From contig JAUKPH010000017.1 of NCBI GenBank assembly GCA_030549335.1, positions 3,961,001 through 4,025,000 of the forward strand: a stretch of 64,000 nt of DNA, in the 5' to 3' direction. Origin of the DNA: Pontederia crassipes. Its lineage: Eukaryota > Streptophyta > Magnoliopsida > Commelinales > Pontederiaceae. The translations under genes and the position numbers were made by a program. Shown piece by piece: positions 1-13,081 of the stretch (the stretch's first letter is position 1; each line of letters begins with the position of its first letter). Under the pieces are notes generated by a model. It was not told the origin of the DNA and ran no database searches. It worked only from the letters and a program-made list of their open reading frames with translations.

Positions 1-1
1 T

Positions 2-318
2 CTAAAGAATGGCTTCCCCTATTGCTTCTGGGCATTTTTTCCAGATGGCACAGTGACAGGTACCAGCTTGTTGTCGGATTTATCTCACCCTTGCTTTTAA
101 ATCTGTATATGACAGCTGAAAGCTCTTCTTTGCTGTGTGGTTTGGCAATGGCAGGTCCCAAAGGCTTCGCCCTGTCTTCATACGGCTCAGGTCCGAGCAC
201 AGTTGAACCTTTCCTTGTCGATGAGAAGAGAATTACAGGAAAACAAGTAGCCTTCTGGGTCACAAAGAGGTTATCAGCTCAGGGCATCATCCCAATTCCG
301 GTGGACAACAATGAATGA
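2..318 (+). CDS. 3' end of an unrecognised plant gene (last two exons)
   Basis: Two exons can be read on the plus strand. The first runs from the window edge to base 59 and ends at a GT at 60-61. The second is 155-318, after an AG at 153-154, and ends in TGA. Joined in phase they give about 73 residues, with a hydrophobic/aromatic stretch (NGFPYCFWAFFPDGTVTG), then SSYGSGPSTVEPFLVDEK, and a C-terminus ending PIPVDNNE. The perfect phase across the intron and the protein-like composition support a real gene; the longer open frame that runs through the intron does not fit. I do not recognise the family. The gene converges with the GAUT gene to its right, so the space between holds the two 3' UTRs. 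Confidence 0.6.
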   Translation, partial: KEWLPLLLLGIFSRWHSDRYQLVVGFISPLLLNLYMTAESSSLLCGLAMAGPKGFALSSYGSGPSTVEPFLVDEKRITGKQVAFWVTKRLSAQGIIPIPVDNNE

Positions 319-1101
319 AGAGAGCGAATCAAGCATAGAATTCATGCTGTAAAATCTTTGTTGTTCTGTAACAGAATCGAAATCAGCAATATGGTAAAGT
401 TGGTTCTTACCATCTGTATCTGCCATTTAACCTGCAGAGCGAAAAAGGAAAGAACTTTAACAGGAATAATTTAGCTTCAAGTCTTCAGTTCTTTATTTTT
501 TTTTTTTCAAATGTTCAATCATTATATTCTGAAAAATCAGTGATCCCCAAAATGCCTGGCATGCATCACAATGGACTGCATTCTCCATCTGAGCATCCCC
601 ATTAAAGTTCAAGCAAAATTGCTAAAAGAAATACAGGGAGACACCTCCAAGCTTCTTGGTAAGATCAATGATGGTGTAATTTGAATATTTTCTGAGGGCA
701 GTGCACTTTAATTGCAATCACAAAAACCAGAAGATAGAAACCTTACTGGGTATTATAATCCCATGTATAACCTGTGTTTCGGGGTCATAGAAGGCCACCT
801 TTAGACATAAAATTCCCAAGATATAATTGATTCAAACAGAGTACAAGAAATAGGCAGCAAAGGATGCCAATAATGATTAATACCGAGTGAGTTGCCAAAA
901 TATTAGCTATGTAAACATTTACAATTCTGCTGCATCTGACAGGCAGGGATGAAAGAGGGAAAGTTACAAAAGAATCAAATAGCTGTTTAACTGAAAACAA
1001 GGGTGAAAACAAAAGATAAAACCTATCTGAACATCTAGAGCAATGGGCAAAAATGAAGACATGATGCATGCTGAATAGATATCTAAAAGTTGCCAGCTAC
1101 G
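319..1101. other. Convergent 3'-UTR / intergenic spacer
   Basis: The spacer separates the stop codons of two convergent genes. It is AT-rich and has a run of T at 490-508. It should hold both 3' UTRs. I see no further coding exon or element in it. Confidence 0.5.
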
Positions 1102-4100
1102 CTATTGTGGATTGATGTTGCAGTCCCGTAGAAAATCCTGATCGTAGTTTACATATTTTGACCAGTAGCCACGATATTTGGGGAATCCGATCTCCAACCA
1201 AGGCTTGAAATTTCCATTGTAATGTATGACGGCCGCTGTTTCAACTTCCTTCTGGCTTACATTTGGATTGTAACCAAGGCCAAGGACATGCCATGATTGC
1301 TCGAGAGGATAAGTCCGATTATAAAATGTTATCAAACCAGGAGGAAGACTCCCCAACTTCCAAAGTTGTCTATCAGCATTCTGCACAAGGAACAACTAAG
1401 CACATGAGCCAGATTGAAGATATGTAAATAACCAACAAGGAAAAAGAAAGAGAAAGTAAGCATGCAATTTATCATATAGATATAAAATCAGTGTGCACTC
1501 CCATATAGTAATAACAAGTGATGTTTGCAAGAACTGTTATTTGAATAAAATCCAGGTAACAGAAATACTTGGGATAAAGACTGCCTTCCAAGAGTGCTAT
1601 ATGAATATTCCGACCTGGAAAGGGAAGGCAGTGAAGTTAAAACTGGTACGTTGAACTGGTATGAAAATGTGCATGAGGTTTATTTGCACCAGAGGAACTA
1701 ATATGAAAGCAACATGGAGATATCATCCTGGGGATATCTTGAATCAGTGTGGACTTGCCAGCAATTCCTGGTAGTATCTTAATCTAGCTTGTGAGAGGTT
1801 TAGGATTTCAGTTGCAAAATATGCAGACCAATTTCATCTATTAAAGTAAGAAACGATCATTGTGGGTTTAACAAAACACTAAAGCTTGCTTTAAAAACTT
1901 TTGAGGAAACATACAGCGTGCCATTATGCAGAATATATACTGTAGCAATATCTTAGCCATCGATTAAAAGTGGATGGTCGAGGTTGAATTTGTTTTACCA
2001 CAGATAAAAAAAGTGTTTTCAGCCTGATGTGTACCAAAACAAAAAAAACTGACATCTTGTTTCCCTTCTTGTTCTTGTTCTTCTTCTCATTCATCTCTGT
2101 GACTCTGCCAATGAAAAGACAAGGGATCTCTGCTAATGGTTACCCAAAGTTTCCTCTCATTTGTTTGTTGATTTTTTTTTCTCCCAAAATGATCCTAGAG
2201 AAGAATGATCACGACTCACGAGTCCCTCAAAATAGTGAGGTGAAAGGGCAGCTCCAATGGTGGCAAGCTTGTCTCTAGTGATAGCGAGCTCGGATGAAGG
2301 AGATGTCTACAAGGGCAGCAAACTTGAAAATGAGGAAAGGTTTGGGAGTGGTAAGCTCGAGTAATGGTGTCAATGACTCAAGGGTCGCTGAGAGCAGGCA
2401 ATGCCTGTGAACTCCAATGATGGCAAGCAGCGGCGAGCTCCTGTGGTGTCGAGCTTGGGACAACTACAACTCCAAACAACTTGCCTGTGCATGGCACTCA
2501 AACTCCCACCACCGTCCCATCTATTCGCTATCATAGCAGCCATAGTCAAATCTTATCCATTGATTTTAACGGACGGCCAGAGTATTGATACAGTGTCTAC
2601 ACTGCATAATAACACAGCAGTATATCCATTATTCTCCAAACTTCTTGACTTCAAAACCCAAAATTCGAGGATAGACAAGTGAAAGCAATCTAGTGAAGAA
2701 TTAAAAGAGCTTCAAAGAAAACATGAAAATGTCACACAACTAATAGTACAAAAAATGGTGTCTTGACAATAGCAACCAGGAACAAAAACTTGAAGTGAAT
2801 AGCAAATAAAAAATAATGATATGCAGTGCATTACCATATTCTGCCAGTAGTGATAGACTTCTGTTATTTTCTGCTTTCTCCATTCTGCCAAATCAAACAC
2901 ATTCATCCCGTATGCCCAACCACAAGCATGAGGGTTAAATTTTTTTGCAATAAGAGAATTTGAGAAGTTAAGATACTTGTGGAACCGATGGAAATCTGTA
3001 CCACAAGTCTCCACCGCACCATTGACCTTTGTTTTCATATCAATGGCCCAGAGGCCAGTAAGATCCTTCTGCACTACAATATCATCATCTAGAAAGACCA
3101 CTTTTGCAAGCTTCGGGAATATCTCAGGTAAGTAAAAGCGCAAGTGATTTAAGATTGAGAGATACTTGGGATTTCTGAATTTCAAATTTGCATCTGAGTT
3201 TGCATGCTGGCTCCTGAAGTAATAGTCAATCATAGATTTGGAACCAAGCTGCTTCAGTACTGGACTATAGCTAGCATTTAGCCATGTAAATTCTTCAATA
3301 TTCTGTACCTGAACAGTAGCCTTTCCAGGTTGGTTAGCTATAAACCACATTTTCATTGCAGCATAATTCAACCTGTCAGTCACAATGTGGAAAACATGAT
3401 CCTCTGGGTTCTGCATAGAAGAATCACTGTCAATACTCAATAACCATTAACCACAATAAAATGATCAGGACCATTATATGTTGAGCAAAGCACTGACCTT
3501 AGCATTAGACACAGTTGAGTTTACAACAACTGCTGCAGCCAATATGTTATCAGAAAATAATGCATAATGATAGAGATTAGGGTCCTCCAGCTTTTCCAGA
3601 TTCAAGACTGGTTGCTCACTGGAAACATTAGAAAAGTACTCAGTGGAAAGCCGCAAGGGAAGACAGTGTAGACCTTTCGGGAGTGTTTTAGCAGCAATAT
3701 GAGTAAGAAACAATGCTTGTTTCTTGTGCACTCGTAACTGCTCCTCTGTTGATTGTAGCATACCACGAAGCTTCTTCACAACAGAAGTACAATCATCCTG
3801 AATCCTTTGCCCTTTAGCCAAGGTCTGTTCCATGGCCCTCAGTTTCTCGCCAGCACTAATCCACACAAGAACAACAGAGAAAATGTGATGAGAAGAGTGA
3901 CATATATTACCCATACATTTTTCTAAGTTAAACTTATTAAACAATTTCATGTCAGCACATCAAACAATCAGAATATTGAGTAATGGTCGTATACTTTCTT
4001 GGTAGGTCCGAATCTTTAGTTGCAACCCCCACTGCTCGCTGAACTTCCCTAACCCGTAAGCGCAACTCTCTGATGAAGTGAGGATTGCTTCTTGTTACAC

Positions 4101-6279
4101 CAAGGGACTGGTAGACCCTCGCTCTGATCAATTGATCCCTGAGATGCCGAACTTTAGCATCTGGAATAACTGCACCAATGCTACTTCTCTCGGACTGTGG
4201 TTTATGATGTTTTTGTTTACCACTTTTGGAAGATGCAGTTCTACCATTACCATTAGATTTAGCATCCTACAAGGAAAGCACAGGTAAGAAAAACTATATG
4301 TGTGAAGCACCTTGAGTTGCAAATTAGTCTTTGAACTTGCAGTAAAACTGCTGACCATTTGAAAAAAAAAAGCATTTGTACATGTTTTTGACATCAGCCT
4401 CCTGATATTTAAAACTATCAATGCTAGCAAGACAGCTTTTTTCGTAAGGGAATGAGTACTCGTATCTAGTATGATATTGAGTTTAGAAACTGCACAGAAA
4501 AACCAAGGGTACAAAGTCCTGTATTCTCGTCAAGGCATAAAATTGCCTCAAACATGTAATCAAGGCGAAATTCTAATTGCTGTTTTGCGAAGTGATTTAT
4601 TATGACTTGCTATCAAGTAAATAGAATAATTCTCTATAGGATTTGAGCTAAGACAGTCAGATAATAATTCTTTTTTTATGTTGTAGGAGTTTTGTATTGT
4701 AGATTCACTTTCAAGACGTTAAATCTCCACAGAAAAGAAAACAATTTTTTCTCACCTCAGGCATACACAAAATGGCAAGAACATACTGGAGATGTCCAAA
4801 ATTGGACCAGGTCATAAGACTGGCATGGTGAAACCAGAATTGGACAAGGTCATAAAACGATGGCATACATTCCAAAAGTCCATGAAAACTTTTCTAACTG
4901 CTAAATAGAAAACGTATAGAATGACCTTATGAAAATCATAGTGACCCGATAATATAAAAGTATCTTCAAGAAAAAGTCAGAAATGTAAAAAGGAACACGA
5001 GGGGAGACATGAAAAGTAATAGAAAATTGTCATTTTCTGTGATTTCTGCATGTAATAATATTTTCAAAGACCAACTACTCCTTATTAGCATCAGGTATAT
5101 TCATCAGCATTGGACCTAAACAACCTCTTTTTTCAGATTTGGCGGTGGAGTAATAGTAACCTGCTGAAATTTCACTTCCTCGTTATCTTCCAGAGATTTG
5201 AGCTTTTCTGAGTTATCATGTGTGACCATAGCTTCCATCACTTGATCAATCACTTCTTTTTTCGGATTTGGTGTTGAAGTAACAGCATCTTGCTCGAACT
5301 TCAATTTCATGTTCTCTTCCCCAGATTTGAGTTTTTCTGAGTTATCATTCGCGACCTTCCTTCCAGTCACTTCCTCAATCACCTCTCCTTCAGGAAAAAT
5401 CATTTCATCAGCTGCTGCTGATAGCATTCTGTTCTTATGCTCTCCAGAATTTGTCAAAGGCAGATCTGCAGGCCACGGAACAATTGAAATTCTTCTACTC
5501 ATTTGAACTACTAATTTCACAAAAAGAAAACAAAAGAAAGTTCTGAAGTGATGATTTAAAATAAATTCACCTATACCATCGTCGGTGGTGGATCCTGATA
5601 ATTCATCCTTTGGTGCAGTCAAAATCTGATCAGAACTGGTCGAATTGTGGGCATATACCATTGGAATTGACTCCGCATCATCCCCCAGCTCCTGTCGTTC
5701 CACATAAGCTCCAAATCAGAATACCACCCGGATATTTCACAGAAAATTAAAACTTGAACACAATTTTGAAGTGACTTCACATAAAGAAGGAAACTTGAAC
5801 ACAGGATTGGCAAAGACTGACACCTGAGGAAGCGCACGTAGTCTCTGGACCTCGTTCCCAAAACTCTGGAGATTAGAAACAGGAAAGGTTGAATTTTCAT
5901 TTCAAAACAAAACAATATGTTCAAAAAAAAATTTGTCAGCTCCGGCTAGAGGAAAAAAAGAATATAAAAACAAATCTCACCAGATTGGATACCTCCTCAC
6001 CGTACTCCCCCGTCACTGTAGTAAGATCAACAAAATAAATGGGAAAAAATGCATCAATTGCTGATCTTTTTTCTCCTTAGAAACCCACAAACTGAATTAT
6101 CACTCTTTTATGTTACCATTGCTCAAATATCATGAGAGAGAGAGAGAGGAGGAGGAGATTTGTGGAGGAAGGAACTCACCGGTGGAAGTGTAGGCGGAGG
6201 ACAGGCGATCCGTGTAGAGCACGATGGGCGCGAACACGGTGACGCATAGGAGAGCGAGCACCGTCTTCCTCCTCACCAT
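1102..6279 (-). CDS. GAUT3/4-like galacturonosyltransferase (pectin synthesis)
   Basis: Nine exons in transcript order: 6279-6180, 6015-5981, 5865-5824, 5691-5571, 5510-5125, 4266-3995, 3855-3498, 3410-2835 and 1380-1102. They sum to 2169 nt (722 aa plus stop) with all phases matching. This is a Golgi type II membrane enzyme of family GT8 that adds galacturonic acid to homogalacturonan. A short basic N-terminus is followed by one hydrophobic anchor at about residues 6-22, then a variable stem. The catalytic half has HIVTDR (about 446), the metal-binding FLDDD (545-548), CGWAYGMNVFDL, LGLGYNP and HYNG (about 683). The long stem suits the GAUT3/GAUT4 type, but the subgroup is inferred. The donor of exon 5 (GTTGTT) is weak. 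Intron 8 (1381-2834) and the intron at 4267-5124 hold nothing I recognise. Confidence 0.92.
5125..5382 (-). repeat. In-frame 129-bp tandem duplication in the GAUT stem
   Basis: The end of GAUT exon 5 encodes two adjacent 43-residue units, at 5382-5254 and 5253-5125. Both contain DNSEKLKS and both end in KKE. The second unit ends exactly at the exon border. It lies in the variable stem between the membrane anchor and the GT8 domain. Confidence 0.85.
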
Positions 6280-6492
6280 GCCTCCTAATCCGCCCCTGAG
6301 ATACAAACAAAGAAAACCCGCCGCCGCCGCCCTCAACGGAAACTTCACATTGCCCGCAGCAGAACCGCCCCAAGACGCCGCGCCCTCTTCCTCAGCAAAA
6401 GACCACTCCGAACACCGCCGCACTCCGGACGGTGAGAGAGAAAATTGCGCGCAGAGCTGCTGGAACGGAAAACCGGTAACGGGGAACGGTAA

Positions 6493-6493
<1 letters not shown>

Positions 6494-6544
<51 letters not shown>
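6494..6544. repeat. (CT)n microsatellite in the GAUT leader
   Basis: About 25 CT units lie about 215 nt upstream of the GAUT start codon, so they read as (AG)n in the likely 5' leader. Such GA tracts are known targets of plant BPC/GAGA-binding proteins; a role here is only inferred. A shorter GA tract lies in intron 1 near 6133-6150. Confidence 0.85.
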
Positions 6545-6547
<3 letters not shown>

Positions 6548-6589
6548 TGCAGGAAAGGTGTCAAAAAAGGAGGATTAAATAAGAACTAA

Positions 6590-7676
6590 GAAGAAATGGA
6601 GTATACGTACACCCCCAACTTTTGTTAAAATCTCTGAAATTGGGTCACACCTCCACCGACCAACGTTTGACTGCGAAAGACGCGAAAGAATAAAATGTGG
6701 GAGCGATCTTAGTGCCCCCGAGTGTACAGATCCGAACCGTTGGTTTTCCTCAATCGCGCATCTCGACCGTAGAGTCTAATTTTCTTTTATCTTTTTTTTT
6801 GTTTTTATAATTAGTCTGAATGCCAATTATAAATGTTTTTTTTTAATTGCATGTTTTTTTTATAAATAATTGTGGAGTTTTCTGCTAATTAATTGGTGTT
6901 TTTTATAATAAATTGGTCATTTTTGGTAAACTAGGTCGATTAATTGGTTCCAAATATCCTATTAACTCTTATGCATGCAATGGACTCCAAAAATAACGTG
7001 AGCGAAAGGAACGTGGTATGCAAGCTGGGGGCAGACTCGAGGGTGTGGGAGTCGAGATTTTTAAAAAATTAAAGTTATAATAATTTTGATGTTAAATAAA
7101 TATATTTATAATAAAGATAAAACTTATAAATATCAACATAAGATGATATTAACTAACCTATATATACGAAATTCCGAATAAAAGATGAAAATTTTTAACA
7201 TATATGCATATACAATTTAACATCTGATTAAAATGACTTGGTATGACTGTATATTTAAATTTTAATGGGTAAAATTATGTTTCACACCCATCCCGATCTG
7301 ACATGAACGGATCATATGTGCGCATTGATTCAGCTTGGTTCGTGTCCCCTCTATGCGTGATTCCTCCATTCGGTACGCATCCCCTGCACAATCCTCTAGT
7401 GCATCTGCCTGAGGTTTGCATCCCCTCGATCGAGCTCTGGCGAGGGAAGATCGGCGAGGGAGGGTCAACGACGACCTTTGACTTGCGTGTTCCCTCCCCT
7501 CTCTATGCAACAATGGTGATTTAGGTGGTGACCTCAAGGAGAATGGCCAACGGTAACGAGAATGAAAACCTCATGCCGGCGATCTCGTTCGAGAGTGGCG
7601 ACCTCAATTGATGATGACGACGACAAATCTTCGTGCCCTTAGTCGACAATTCATTTGTTGATTCAGGTGGGGGCAG
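6590..7676. other. AT-rich intergenic region
   Basis: This is upstream DNA of the GAUT gene. The first few hundred bases may include its promoter. From 7300 on the composition turns GC-richer, with short spurious open frames on both strands. I see no gene. Confidence 0.4.
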
Positions 7677-7835
7677 TGTTATAAATAATCAACAACAATT
7701 ACAAGTGATAGTAACCAACAAGGCAAAAGAAGATTGTTTTACTAAAATGGTCACATGTCTAATATTCAAATGCTGAAATCTTCTTCTGCCTTGTTGGTTA
7801 CTGTCACTTGTAATTGCTGTTGATTATTTATAACA
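7677..7835. repeat. Long near-perfect hairpin (59-bp arms)
   Basis: The arm at 7677-7735 is the reverse complement of 7777-7835 with three mismatches, all transitions. The loop is 41 nt. It could be a MITE remnant or a small-RNA precursor. No target-site duplication is visible next to the arms. Confidence 0.85.
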
Positions 7836-8108
7836 GGGAGGCAACGACAGGTCGGGTTTCGAAAGGGGCGCTTCATTAGCATCGGGCACATCCTTGTGCG
7901 CCTCATCAGCTAGGGAGAGGGCCAGCGAGTTTCGAAAGGGGCACTTCCTTGTGCGCACAGGTGACGACCCGAACCCACTCGGTGTCACGCTGATCGAACC
8001 GCCCATACACTTGAACAACCTGCGTGCTTGAACCGCGCTTCTGAACCAGCACGCAGATCGAACGGCTTTGAATGCGTGGACGGACGGTGTTACCACCATG
8101 ATAGTACA

Positions 8109-8111
<3 letters not shown>
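7836..8111. other. GC-richer non-coding block, possible transposon relic
   Basis: This block lies between the hairpin and a TA microsatellite. It contains a partly duplicated motif (tttcgaaaggggc at 7857 and 7931). An open frame of about 90 codons on the minus strand has no recognisable domain, and I do not call it a gene. Confidence 0.3.

Positions 8112-8156
<45 letters not shown>
8112..8156. repeat. (TA)n microsatellite
   Basis: About 22 uninterrupted TA units in intergenic DNA. Confidence 0.95.
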
Positions 8157-8159
<3 letters not shown>

Positions 8160-8879
8160 TAGCATTTTTTCAATAAAAAATGTCGATCACCCGTGTGAAA
8201 ATAATTAAGGTGGATGCATACGAAGCCACCAGAAGAAGAAGCGGGTGGATAAGGAATGGTAATCAACTTTGATAATATGCATATATGGTTCACACGGCCG
8301 AAAGAGAGTGCAGAGATTAAAATAACAATTTCTTATAATTTTAATTCACAAAATTGATCATGTCAATTATTGTTTTTAATTAGAATGAGTAATTATTTTA
8401 TTGCATTACACATGCTATATGAAAATATTTTAGCGCATGCGTTATATTCTACATGATACTGCAACAATTTCTTTTGGATAAAAAAAATATTAATTGTAGT
8501 GCAGTACACATGCAACGCCAAAAGTGTGCTACACTACTTTTTTTGTTCTTAAAATAAGAGGTAAAAGAACATGTGGCCTGCTTACAAGAATTATTAGTAG
8601 TCACTATATTTAAAAAAAATCATCATGATCCTACAAATTAGCTAGAATGATTTATTCTGAAGTCGTAAGCAATCAAAAGTTATCAGAAGTAGCAAATAGC
8701 CAATTGTTCAAACTATCAGAAATCAGAATTTTGTTAAAAACTTAGGAGTGGCCAATAATGAATATTAGAACAAATTGCGGGGAGAATGAGACTATAAATT
8801 CATAATCGAATTTAGGAGGCTTCGTTCACTCCGAACAGATTGCACAAAAATGCAGTACGTACGTGCAAATTGGTGGGGC

Positions 8880-9097
8880 AGAGAGAGAGAGAGAGAGATG
8901 CTCTTGTCTTGACTGTTGTACATTGTGGGGGCAGAGAGAGAGAGAGAGATCCTGTGCCCTCGACGGAGCTTTCAGAATGCAGCTGGGTGTGTGAAACAGA
9001 ACGGAGGAATAGGGAGCCATCAGGTGTCGGCAGAGCCATGTGGCCCAGCCAGCTACAGTGCTATCTCTCTCTCACACACTCTCTCTCTCTCTCTCTC
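8880..9097. repeat. Cluster of GA and CT tracts
   Basis: Two GA runs (8880-8899 and 8935-8950), each preceded by a GGGGCAG-type motif, and a CT run (about 9062-9097) lie within 220 bp. The two GA runs look like a small duplication. The open frames that cross them consist largely of the simple repeat. Confidence 0.8.
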
Positions 9098-9159
9098 CCC
9101 CCTTTGGGTGTGTGCTGGCTGTGATCAGGCATCCGTGGTCTGGTCTGATTAATGTGATC

Positions 9160-11825
9160 ACAAGTACAGTGATACCAGTACGTCGGTTGTGCCATCTTTC
9201 AGAGCTGATTAATTGAAGAGAGCTGCTGTAAAATTAAGGCCCGAGAAGAAACCTATCAGAAAGAAAAGAAAGATGGAGATTTGTTCATGTCAACGATGGT
9301 ACAAAAAAAAAAGAAGAAAGGCTTCTCCTTTTTCCATCCCTGGTGAATGATCAAGGATTCAAGGGGATGCTTGAGGGCCACAGGAATGTCATGTCAATAG
9401 ATGTCAAGGACATAATCTCGAGTCTAAATCACTGAATTTTGTGATAAGAAAACTCACCTTTTTTTAGTCTAAATCACTGAAGTGTACTATCATGATAAGA
9501 AGGTTAAAGACATCATGTTACTATAATAATCCAGTAACTAATATAAAAATGGTCTGTAAATTCATCTTTTTTCTAGCAATTTTTTATGAACTCCTGTACC
9601 CCAGTTAGTGTTAGTATACACGATTTTGTAAAATAAGATAGGAACTGTTAAATTTTTAACTCTTTATTTCTTGCAAAAAAAAATCCTACTCAGATGGTAT
9701 ATGTATGATTAATGCTTCTGATTTAAGCATTAGAAAGGGCAAAAAAACATGTTTTAGAAAAAAAAATCTTTTAACACTTGGCAGCATCATGTAAACTCTG
9801 AAATTTACCAACTAAGTTATCTGTATCTAAAGTTTTTACTCCCTTGTTCAAAATTTAACTCAATCTACACTGAATCTGATTAGTCCCAAGACAGCCATAA
9901 TTATTAAACTGGTGGTTGGCCCTTGACTCCAAATTTGTCCCTGTTTAAAGAAAGAGACCTGTAAGCAAATCGGTGACAAGATGACGTGAGAGAAAGCATC
10001 AATCTCATTGATCCAGTCTAATCGATACTTTTGGGAGAAAACTTGGTGATCAATATGCTTGTTGAACTTCATATGTGACAGTGATCAGAAAGGTGAATTG
10101 AAGAACATGGAAAAGATCGATGGCATCATTGACAGTGCAAGGCAATTTCATATGATTTGATCATGCATAAATGATGTGTGTGCGATTGATTGTTTAATGA
10201 ATGATCAATGCACCAAAAAAGGAAAAGAAATATACAAGGAAATAAATCATGTAATGAGATTCTAAATTTAGTAGTTACATTATCTCACACTTTTAAATTT
10301 TAAATAAGTATTGCTTTCATTAGTATCTTGTGGGCACCTGAAAAGAATTAAAAGATGATTAAACATGACTAATAGATATTAGATAGATGGCGATGAATTC
10401 ATAGGGTGATATATATGTGTTTAGATCACCAGCGGGAATAAACTTGGAACCTAAAAGAGAACAAACAAATACAGAAGAATGGAATCCTTCTGACTCGAAT
10501 ATAAGTTTACACATATTTTCTTGAGTGTTCATTATCGATGCACGATATTTTCGGAAAATCTTAAATTAACGTTCTATGGTTATTGCATAAACTATTTTTT
10601 TTATGGAACTTTTGAATTTTAAAACTCAAGAATTTAGCTATACTTGTTTCATGTCTAATAAATTCGAGACACTGTTTTTATGACCTGCAAACTCGAAAGG
10701 TGAACTCAATAGATGATGATGATGATCATATGCACACTGATTCATTTCATGAGTCAAGTTCTTGATGAATAATTGAATTAATAGATTAATCTGAGATATG
10801 TTTGGATGAAATAGAATTTAACGTTGAAGAATGAAATAGTTGATGTGATAAGAAAAAAAAGATGTGATGAATTTTAATTAATTTGAATTAAAAATGGTTA
10901 TTATAAATATAAAGTATAATTTTATTGTTAATAAAATAAAACTATATATTAAATTTTATGGAAAATATATTATTAAAATATTAAAAATTTAAATTAATTA
11001 TGTTTAACTGAATATTAAATTTTTTTATAAAATAATAAATAATATTATATTAATCTTTTATAAGTATTTTATATTTCATAAATAAATTATTTTATATAAG
11101 AAAGGAGAAAAAAGAGAAAATAGAAAAAGAAAAAAAAAAGTTGAAAGGCAAAAAATTGTCAAATAAAAAAAAGGAAAACAAAAAAAGTCACCCCAAATGG
11201 TGGCCTGATTCCACTTCCAGGCCACCGGGCAACTTTTAGCGGAACTAGCTGGTATCACAACTACTAGTTTAGTTTCATTGCCAAAGGCGACCTTTTAAGT
11301 AGTTCAAGCATAGAATAAGTCGCAATACAAGGCAAGAACAGGAACCACTAGGAGGTAGGTCACCGGAAATGGCATCGTCAAGTTGGAAGAAGAGGACTCT
11401 CATGAGATCATTTGCCCAGGCATGCAAATGTAGCAGCATGCAGCAGATAACCTGGTCGGAAATTTAGTGGCCACGACTGCATGCGAGTTCTTTCTTCAGA
11501 AAACCTCCAGCTTCGTGGCGACTGCTAATTACAGTTCAACAGGATTAACTTTTATGTCCTTGTTCATGTCATTTGTGTTTCGGTGGGAGGCATGAAGACA
11601 ACCTCCAATTTGAATTGTTCCAGTTGCACTTCTACAGTTCTACTATCTATCATATCATATGTAGTTTTCTCACTTCATTCCCAGCAACTAATATTATATG
11701 TGGCTATGACAGTCACGTTATTATTTTATTTGTTACGGTGATCTGATCATGTGCATGCTCTCATGGGAATTTATTACTCGTCTCGGGCTATTCATTGCAA
11801 TCGATGAAGTTAATTAATTTTAAAC
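9160..11825. other. AT-rich intergenic DNA without a recognised gene
   Basis: This stretch is strongly AT-rich, above all 10840-11100. It has scattered short open frames and no domain, splice-linked exons or clear element ends. A GTTTGGATGAAATAGAATTT motif near 10800 resembles common MITE termini, but I could not find a partner end. Confidence 0.4.
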
Positions 11826-11961
11826 TGTCACATTATAGATTCTACCTCTCTTTCTCCCCGCCTGATATTTCTATCTCCGGTGGCCGGAGGCCCCGAGGAT
11901 GGCGCTTTGATCCGAAGCTCCACTAGAAGAATAACGACAGAAGAAGAATTTTTTTCATATC

Positions 11962-12225
11962 ATGGAGAAGAAGTCAATGAGCAGCCGCTGGCGCAAGACG
12001 AAGCTCGCCCTCGGGATGAACTTCTGCGTCTACGCCCCCGAATCTCTCAAGGACCAGTACCCAGACTCCGGCGAGGCCTCCGGACGCGCCTCCTCTTCCG
12101 GAGCCCCCGTCACGGCCTCTTCGGGCCCGGAAACGGCGGATTCCCCGGCGCTGATGCCCACCACTCCAGTCCCGACCTCGTCCGGCCTCCGCCTGCCTAA
12201 ATCCGGCAGCAGCAGAGCCTCTAAG
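11962..12225 (+). pseudogene. First exon of a WAVH1/WAV3-type RING E3 ligase, stranded without the rest of the gene
   Basis: The reading starts at ATG 11962 and gives 88 codons ending in AAG before a GT at 12226. The N-terminal SSRWRKTKLALGMNFCVYAP, then ALMPTTPVPTSSGLRLPKSGS, match my memory of the start of plant WAVH-type RING/vWA E3 ligases, which act in auxin-linked root growth. In that family the next exon begins with the RING cysteines. No RING, vWA or other large exon follows before the retroposon ends. If translated through the former intron, the frame stops at 12300 and adds an unrelated hydrophobic tail. I treat it as a captured gene fragment. The family call rests on the N-terminal motifs alone. 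Confidence 0.55.
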
Positions 12226-13081
12226 GTCTCATATATCCCGATTATTTTTTTTCGCTTCCAATTAGCAGATTTTTATCTTTATCGTCGTGTAGTTGCTTGA
12301 TTTCCCTTTTTTTCTCTTTTGCGATTCTGGTCTGCGGAGTGGAGGAAAATAGTTTTTTTTTTCGATTCACTTCATAGCATTCGAGGTTTGCATGTAATTT
12401 AAGTTGTTAACATCTTTCAGGCATTCCAACTTTGAAATGGATCTAATTTCTTGTGCTTCTTTTCTGCGCAAGTTCTTCTTTTTCCCCCACTTTTTGCTAT
12501 TCTTTCAGATCACGAAGTTGGCGACGGTGGAAGGTCATTGATTTTTTTTGGCTGTGATGTTGGTGGTGGGGTATCGGCTTTGATTCTTTCGCTTTTTACT
12601 TCGTCTTGCTCTTCTTTTTGTGATAAAGTGCTGTCCTCACTTTAGGACCAGTATGGTTGGCAAAACCATTTTTACTTATTTGGAGAATGAGAGAGTTTAA
12701 AACTTTATATTTAATCCTTTCTGATGATTGTCTTACCCTAATTAGGGAAGTATCTTCTTTTGTCTGGGCTATAGAGATAAGATGTTCATCTTTTGTTGGT
12801 CTAAAGTGCTAATGCATTTTTTTCTTGCATGTTACCATTTGTGCTCGTTTTTTGTGTCCTAATGACGATGTATTTCTGCAGATCTGATTCCATGGATATT
12901 CCTAATTATGATATCACTGTGAACCATATTATGCAAGAATGCTTCAACAACAGTGGTTTTTAATTATCGAGTTACATGTCTAAATTGATTGTTGGAGTTA
13001 GCTTTTAGAAGACTCATATGATACAACTGATTTTGTTTGTTGTATGATTAATTTTGATATGACGATTTATCATGATAACTA

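Noticed and set aside
8840-9152. Overlapping open frames of 60-94 codons
   Set aside because: They are made mostly by GA/CT microsatellites on both strands.
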